Shown here: positions 5,064 to 9,345 of the stretch, piece after piece | Layout of the letters: every line of letters begins with the position of its first letter | Numbering within the stretch: position 1 is the first letter of the stretch | Assembly: GCA_004557565.1 (NCBI GenBank) | Contig: SFGS01000076.1 | Coordinates: 1 to 9,345 of the forward strand | Direction of reading: 5' to 3' | Source of the DNA: Bacteroidales bacterium | Lineage (GTDB): Bacteria > Bacteroidota > Bacteroidia > Bacteroidales > Muribaculaceae | DNA length: 9,345 nt | The notes under the pieces: model-generated | What the model saw: only the letters and a program-made list of their open reading frames with translations | What the model was told of the DNA's origin: nothing | The model's database searches: none | Translations under genes and position numbers: made by a program

Positions 5064-6566
5064 ATGAAATACTGCTTTTACTACGATGAGTCTGAGCATA
5101 GCAGGGTCATCAATCTCTCAACCGTTACTGGTGAGACATATTATGATGGTTTTCTGGCAGCTATTATCGGGTGGCGCAGCGATCACGAAACAGCTTTTGA
5201 ACAGCGTTATCATGCTTTTGAAGAAAAATACGCTGATAGGAAGAAAAAAGGAGAGCTGAAAAGCGGAACGATAAAGCCGAAGCAGTTAGTTCATGGATTT
5301 GCCTCTCTCAACGAAGCAAATGTAAAGCTGCTTGGAGATTTCTTCTCCATCTTTGATGAGAACAGCTATATCTATCTGTTCTGTGCAAGCAAAATCGAAT
5401 ACGTTATCACCCAGATTTTCAAAGGCTATCGCAATAGCGTCTTCTTTGATATGGACGCTGCACGCTACTCAATAGTCAAAGCGATAGTTACATACCGACC
5501 CACAGAGGTAATTGAAAGCCTGTATAAAAGTCCAGCGGAGTTTGTAGCTGCGTTAATGACATTCTTGACGAACCGGATTAGGCGTAACAAAGAAAACCGC
5601 GAATTGAAGGCGCAGGAAAGCACGGCATTTGAAGCCGTCCTTTATGTCCTGAATAACGTCGATGTTCCGCAGTCCCTCACTTGGGACTACCATTCGCAGT
5701 TTGTCGGGTTTGGAAATTTCCTGAGCAGCAAGGGCATTCTTGATTATTCAGTCTTGCTTGACAAGGAAGGTAAAGCAGGAGACGAAAGCAAAACTCTCAT
5801 TGCCGCGAAAGAAGCCAGTTTGAAGAATTGCGAAGAGGCAGACTCGATAGACCACTTTGGAATTAGAATGGCTGATATGGTGGTAGGAATTATCGGCAAA
5901 CTGATGAAATCGCTATACCATTCCTTGACACCGACGCAGGACAGTCCCCGCATTGCGAAGACTCTTCTTAGCAAAGAATGGTTCAGACTAACCGATGGGC
6001 AGTTACAGCTATACAAGCAGCTTTATCATATTGTGTTCGAGATCAACAATGATTGGTATAAGGTCTATGCCGGTAATTATTCAGATGACCTTGTTAGCTT
6101 TTTGGGACTGCTGGATTTCATGAATCATTTCAATTCATCTAAAGACAGCGAACAAGACTTTGATATGCAACCGGAGTATTGTAATAGCTGCATCTGCCAA
6201 AGACTTGAAACCCATTTTGAGCAGATGAAAAACAAGCTGCCTGTTGAGCCGGTGAAAGATCAAGAAAAGGATTTTTTTAGGAATCGACGCGGCGCAAAAG
6301 TTTATCACGATGTAGACAGACAACCCATTCTGGAACTCACCAAAGGAAAAAACGCCTTTGTAGTTCTTTCTGTCGGTATTGCAAAGGGCGGCATCCCATT
6401 AGTCACTGTTGAGGCATCGCCTGAAAATCTATGTTATAGGCTGCCTGTACAGTTGAACGAATGGGCAATGACGCTGGTTTCAATGGCAAATACAGGGGAA
6501 GATTTATTTCCTGCTGAGGTAATCTTCACAAAAGCTGAAAACCGCATCTATGCGGATATTATATAG
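5064..6566 (+). CDS. DUF3800-like protein with a C-terminal extension, in the restriction operon
   Basis: The 500-residue protein starts MKYCFYYDESEHSR. The early D8-E9-S10, the later GELKS (63-67) and the IRMADMVVG segment (267-275, with D271) fit the acidic-residue pattern of DUF3800, a family proposed to have an RNase H-like fold and often seen near defence genes. The family is usually about 200-300 residues; here about 200 more follow, including a small cysteine group C373-x-x-C376-x-C378 and a beta-rich-looking end (FVVLSVGIAKGGIPLVTVEA). I do not recognise this C-terminal part. No signal peptide or membrane segment is apparent, so it is probably cytoplasmic. It lies 35 bases after hsdS2 and 16 bases before hsdR with no terminator, so it should be expressed with them. 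It could be an accessory nuclease or a modulator of restriction; function is unproven. Confidence 0.75.
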   Translation: MKYCFYYDESEHSRVINLSTVTGETYYDGFLAAIIGWRSDHETAFEQRYHAFEEKYADRKKKGELKSGTIKPKQLVHGFASLNEANVKLLGDFFSIFDENSYIYLFCASKIEYVITQIFKGYRNSVFFDMDAARYSIVKAIVTYRPTEVIESLYKSPAEFVAALMTFLTNRIRRNKENRELKAQESTAFEAVLYVLNNVDVPQSLTWDYHSQFVGFGNFLSSKGILDYSVLLDKEGKAGDESKTLIAAKEASLKNCEEADSIDHFGIRMADMVVGIIGKLMKSLYHSLTPTQDSPRIAKTLLSKEWFRLTDGQLQLYKQLYHIVFEINNDWYKVYAGNYSDDLVSFLGLLDFMNHFNSSKDSEQDFDMQPEYCNSCICQRLETHFEQMKNKLPVEPVKDQEKDFFRNRRGAKVYHDVDRQPILELTKGKNAFVVLSVGIAKGGIPLVTVEASPENLCYRLPVQLNEWAMTLVSMANTGEDLFPAEVIFTKAENRIYADII

Positions 6567-6572
6567 AGGGAG
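6566..6572 (+). promoter_or_regulatory. Ribosome binding site of hsdR
   Basis: GAGGGAG lies 10 bases before the ATG at 6583 and begins at the last base of the previous stop codon. The spacing is slightly long, so hsdR translation may be moderate or partly coupled. Confidence 0.6.
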
Positions 6573-6582
6573 TTGAGTACAA

Positions 6583-9345
6583 ATGTCGGGCTATTTTACC
6601 GAATCAAATTATGAGAATGCCGTCTTGCAGCTTCTCAATGAGGATCTTGGATATACCTATGTCTATGGACCGGACGTGGAGCGCGATTACCACTCTCCGC
6701 TTTATGAGGATGTCCTGCTGCCCTCTTTGCAGCGAATCAACAAAAACTTGCCAATGGATGCTCTGACGGAGGCAATCTATAAGCTCAAGAACTTTGAAAC
6801 CGGAACGCTTTTGCAGAAGAACATGGTCTTTATGGACTACCTCCAAAACGGAGTCCCGGTAAAATACTATGACAAGGGTGAAGAACGCTCTACCCTTGTT
6901 TACCTTGTAGACTTCAAAAATCCTGCCAGTAACGAGTTCACAGTTGCGAATCAATGGACTTTCATTGAGAACTCCGAAAAAAGACCAGATGTGATTCTCT
7001 TTGTCAATGGTCTCCCACTCGTCATTGTGGAGTTGAAGTCTCCGTCCCGCGAAGAAACCGATGCTTCCGCAGCATACCGCCAGCTCCGGAACTATATGTA
7101 TGAGATCCCCTCTATGTTCATTTATAATGCGGTATGTGTCATGAGCGACTTGACCACTTCAAAGGCTGGTACAATCACGTCCGGCGAAGACCGCTTTATG
7201 GAGTGGAAAACAACAGACGGCAGCTATGAGAATACGCAACACGCATCATTTGACACATTCTTTGTAGGACTGTTTGAGAAGACCCGCTTCCTTGACATCG
7301 TGAAAAACTTCATCTGCTTTAATGTGGATGGACAGAATACTTTCAAGATACTCGCCGGGTATCATCAGTATTTTGCAGTCAAAAAGGCGATTGAGTCTAC
7401 AAAACACGCAACAGTGACGGACGGTAAGGGTGGCGTCTTCTGGCATACACAGGGCAGCGGAAAATCGTTGTCTATGGTCTTCTATGCTCATTATCTGCAA
7501 GAAGCGTTAGAAAGCCCCACTATCGTTGTCATTACCGACCGTAACGATCTGGACGACCAGCTTTACGGACAATTCGCCCGCTGCAAGGACTTCCTCCGGC
7601 AAACGCCGCAGCACGCTGAGAGCCGCAAGAATCTGAAAGAACTGCTTGCAAACAGACAGGCAAACGGCATAATCTTCACGACCATGCAGAAGTTTGAAGA
7701 AAGCAACGAAGCTCTTTCGGAACGCCGGAACATTATCGTGATGGCTGATGAAGCGCATCGCGGGCAATATGGTCTCAATGAGAAGGTTGTGGTCAAGCAG
7801 AAGGACAACGGCGAAGTCGAGGCGAAAACCGTTATCGGCACTGCCCGCATTATAAGAGACACGCTTCCTAATGCGACCTACATTGGATTCACCGGAACAC
7901 CGATCTCCACAAAAGACCGCAGTACACGAGAGGTCTTCGGTGATTACATCGACATCTATGATATGACTCAGGCAGTTGAAGATGGCGCGACCAGACCCGT
8001 CTACTACGAGAGCCGTGTGATTCACCTGAAACTCGACGAGAACACCCTCCATCTGATCGATAATGAGTATGACATTATGGCTGACAACGCCGATCCGTAT
8101 GTCATTGAAAAGAGCAAAAAGGAACTTGGTCAGATGGAAGCAATCCTCGGCGCCGACCAGACGATCAATTCCTTGGTAAATGACATTCTTGATCATTACG
8201 AGAATTACCGTGAGAATATCCTAACCGGCAAGGCGATGATCGTTGCTTATTCGCGTCCCATAGCAATGAAGATTTATAAGCGCATTCTTGAGCTACGCCC
8301 AGCGTGGACGGAAAAGATTGCAGTGGTCATGACGCAAGGCAATAACGATCCCGAAGAATGGCGTGAGATTATCGGCAACAAAGCTCATAAGGACGATATG
8401 GCGCGGAAATTCAAAGACAATAGCTCTCCGCTGAAAATCGCTATCGTCGTGGATATGTGGCTGACCGGCTTTGATGTTCCCTCCCTCGCTACGATGTATG
8501 TCTATAAGCCAATGGCTGGACACAACCTGATGCAAGCTATCGCCCGCGTCAATCGTGTCTTCAAAGATAAAGAAGGCGGTTTGGTTGTTGATTACGTCGG
8601 CATTGCGGCTGCACTGAAACAGGCAATGAACGACTATACTGCCAGAGACAAGAAGAACTATGGTGATACAGATGTAAGCAAGGCTGCATATCCGAAGTTC
8701 CTTGAAAAGCTCTCTATTTGCAGAGATTTGTTCCACGGATTCAGTTATGAGAAATTCATGACCGGAAGCGACCTCGACCGTGCAAAGCTTATCAGCGGCG
8801 GAGTGAACTTCATACTCGGCAAGAGTGTTGCAGAGTACAATCTTCCCGACAATGAGAAGACACAGAATGTGTTTATCAAAGAAGCTCTGCTTCTCAAGCA
8901 GGCACTTTCGCTGTGCAGCAGCTTGGTAGACGAGCAAACTCGCATGGAGGCGGCTTTCTTCGAGTCCGTAAGAACAATGACCGTGCGCTTGGTTTCAGGC
9001 GGTACCGGAAAGAAGTTTACGCTTCCGGAAGTAAATGAGCGCATTAACGAACTTTTGAAGCACAGCATCAAGAGCGAAGGCGTTATCAACCTCTTCTCCG
9101 ATGTCCAGACTGAGTTTTCGTTGTTCGATCCGAAGTTCCTTGAAGAAGTGGCAAACATGAAGGAGAAGAATCTGGCAGTCGAACTTCTGAAAAAGCTGAT
9201 TGCTGAACAAGTATCTGTTTATCGTCGTACAAACATTGTCAAATCCGAGAAGTTCTCCGAAATCATTCAGAGCGCAATGAACCGCTATTTGAACGGAATG
9301 CTGACCAACGAGGAAGTCATTCAAGAATTACTCAAGCTGGCGAAA
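6583..9345 (+). CDS. hsdR: Type I restriction enzyme subunit HsdR, 3' end beyond the window
   Basis: HsdR is the ATP-driven DNA translocase and endonuclease of the type I complex, cutting unmethylated DNA far from the target site. The frame is open from ATG 6583 to the right edge, 921 codons without a stop. Nuclease motif: D136 (RPDVILFV) and E150-x-K152 (VELKSP). Superfamily 2 helicase motifs: Walker A HTQGSGKS (288-295), DEAH at 389-392, FTGTP (436-440), TGFDVP (628-633) and QAIARVNR (651-658). All key residues are intact, so the enzyme should be active. The visible end (LTNEEVIQELLKLAK) resembles the C-terminal HsdS/HsdM-binding region of the family. With usual lengths near 1000-1050, roughly 100 residues are missing. 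It follows the DUF3800-like gene by 16 bases, probably in one transcript with hsdS2. Confidence 0.97.
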   Translation, partial: MSGYFTESNYENAVLQLLNEDLGYTYVYGPDVERDYHSPLYEDVLLPSLQRINKNLPMDALTEAIYKLKNFETGTLLQKNMVFMDYLQNGVPVKYYDKGEERSTLVYLVDFKNPASNEFTVANQWTFIENSEKRPDVILFVNGLPLVIVELKSPSREETDASAAYRQLRNYMYEIPSMFIYNAVCVMSDLTTSKAGTITSGEDRFMEWKTTDGSYENTQHASFDTFFVGLFEKTRFLDIVKNFICFNVDGQNTFKILAGYHQYFAVKKAIESTKHATVTDGKGGVFWHTQGSGKSLSMVFYAHYLQEALESPTIVVITDRNDLDDQLYGQFARCKDFLRQTPQHAESRKNLKELLANRQANGIIFTTMQKFEESNEALSERRNIIVMADEAHRGQYGLNEKVVVKQKDNGEVEAKTVIGTARIIRDTLPNATYIGFTGTPISTKDRSTREVFGDYIDIYDMTQAVEDGATRPVYYESRVIHLKLDENTLHLIDNEYDIMADNADPYVIEKSKKELGQMEAILGADQTINSLVNDILDHYENYRENILTGKAMIVAYSRPIAMKIYKRILELRPAWTEKIAVVMTQGNNDPEEWREIIGNKAHKDDMARKFKDNSSPLKIAIVVDMWLTGFDVPSLATMYVYKPMAGHNLMQAIARVNRVFKDKEGGLVVDYVGIAAALKQAMNDYTARDKKNYGDTDVSKAAYPKFLEKLSICRDLFHGFSYEKFMTGSDLDRAKLISGGVNFILGKSVAEYNLPDNEKTQNVFIKEALLLKQALSLCSSLVDEQTRMEAAFFESVRTMTVRLVSGGTGKKFTLPEVNERINELLKHSIKSEGVINLFSDVQTEFSLFDPKFLEEVANMKEKNLAVELLKKLIAEQVSVYRRTNIVKSEKFSEIIQSAMNRYLNGMLTNEEVIQELLKLAK

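Noticed and set aside
7507..8196. 229-codon minus-strand open frame
   Set aside because: It lies entirely antisense to the helicase motifs of hsdR, has no ribosome binding site or recognisable domain, and is a shadow of a long conserved gene.
8293..8937. 214-codon minus-strand open frame
   Set aside because: It is antisense to hsdR with cysteine- and valine-rich composition typical of shadow frames and has no supporting signals.

Overview
The window is the core of a phase-variable (shuffling) type I restriction-modification locus. It probably comes from a Bacillota (Clostridia-like) genome. That assignment rests on strong AGGAGG-type ribosome binding sites, moderate base composition and a small HTH_26-like regulator tail at the left edge. 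It is an inference, because no taxonomic marker is present.

Layout, left to right: (1) the last 22 codons of a probable small XRE-family regulator with a weak terminator-like hairpin; (2) hsdM, the complete adenine methyltransferase subunit; (3) hsdS1, the 5' half of a specificity gene, overlapping hsdM by 11 bases and stopping early; (4) on the minus strand and pointing at it, a silent 3' half of a specificity gene with no start of its own; (5) a terminator-like hairpin and a possible regulatory inverted repeat; (6) an intact tyrosine recombinase with all catalytic residues; (7) a second, full-length hsdS2; (8) a 500-residue DUF3800-like protein; (9) hsdR, the translocase/nuclease subunit, open to the right edge (921 codons visible).

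The key observation is a 14-base sequence, TAAACGATAATTTA, present four times in alternating orientation: in hsdS1 (2173-2186, +), at the joint end of the silent half (2819-2832, -), in the middle of hsdS2 (4439-4452, +) and just after the hsdS2 stop (5034-5047, -). In all coding copies it is read in the same frame and encodes the end of the central conserved helix (..NDNL..). Inverting 2173-2832 would join hsdS1 in frame to the silent half and give a 393-residue HsdS. Inverting 4439-5047 would truncate hsdS2. Inverting the middle block, or combining inversions, gives the other N-half/C-half pairings, so two N-terminal and two C-terminal target recognition domains can make four full-length specificities. 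The embedded recombinase is the obvious candidate enzyme.

As written, HsdS2 is the only full-length specificity subunit, and HsdS1 is an in-frame half subunit of 187 residues. HsdM, HsdS2 and HsdR should form the restriction complex. HsdM plus HsdS can methylate without HsdR. The DUF3800-like gene, lying between hsdS2 and hsdR with tight spacing, looks like part of the same operon; its role is unknown. Shuffling hsdS systems with an adjacent recombinase are a known class. The less usual points here are the four-site layout with the recombinase inside the shuffled region, the built-in early stop that makes a clean half-HsdS, and the DUF3800 gene in the operon.
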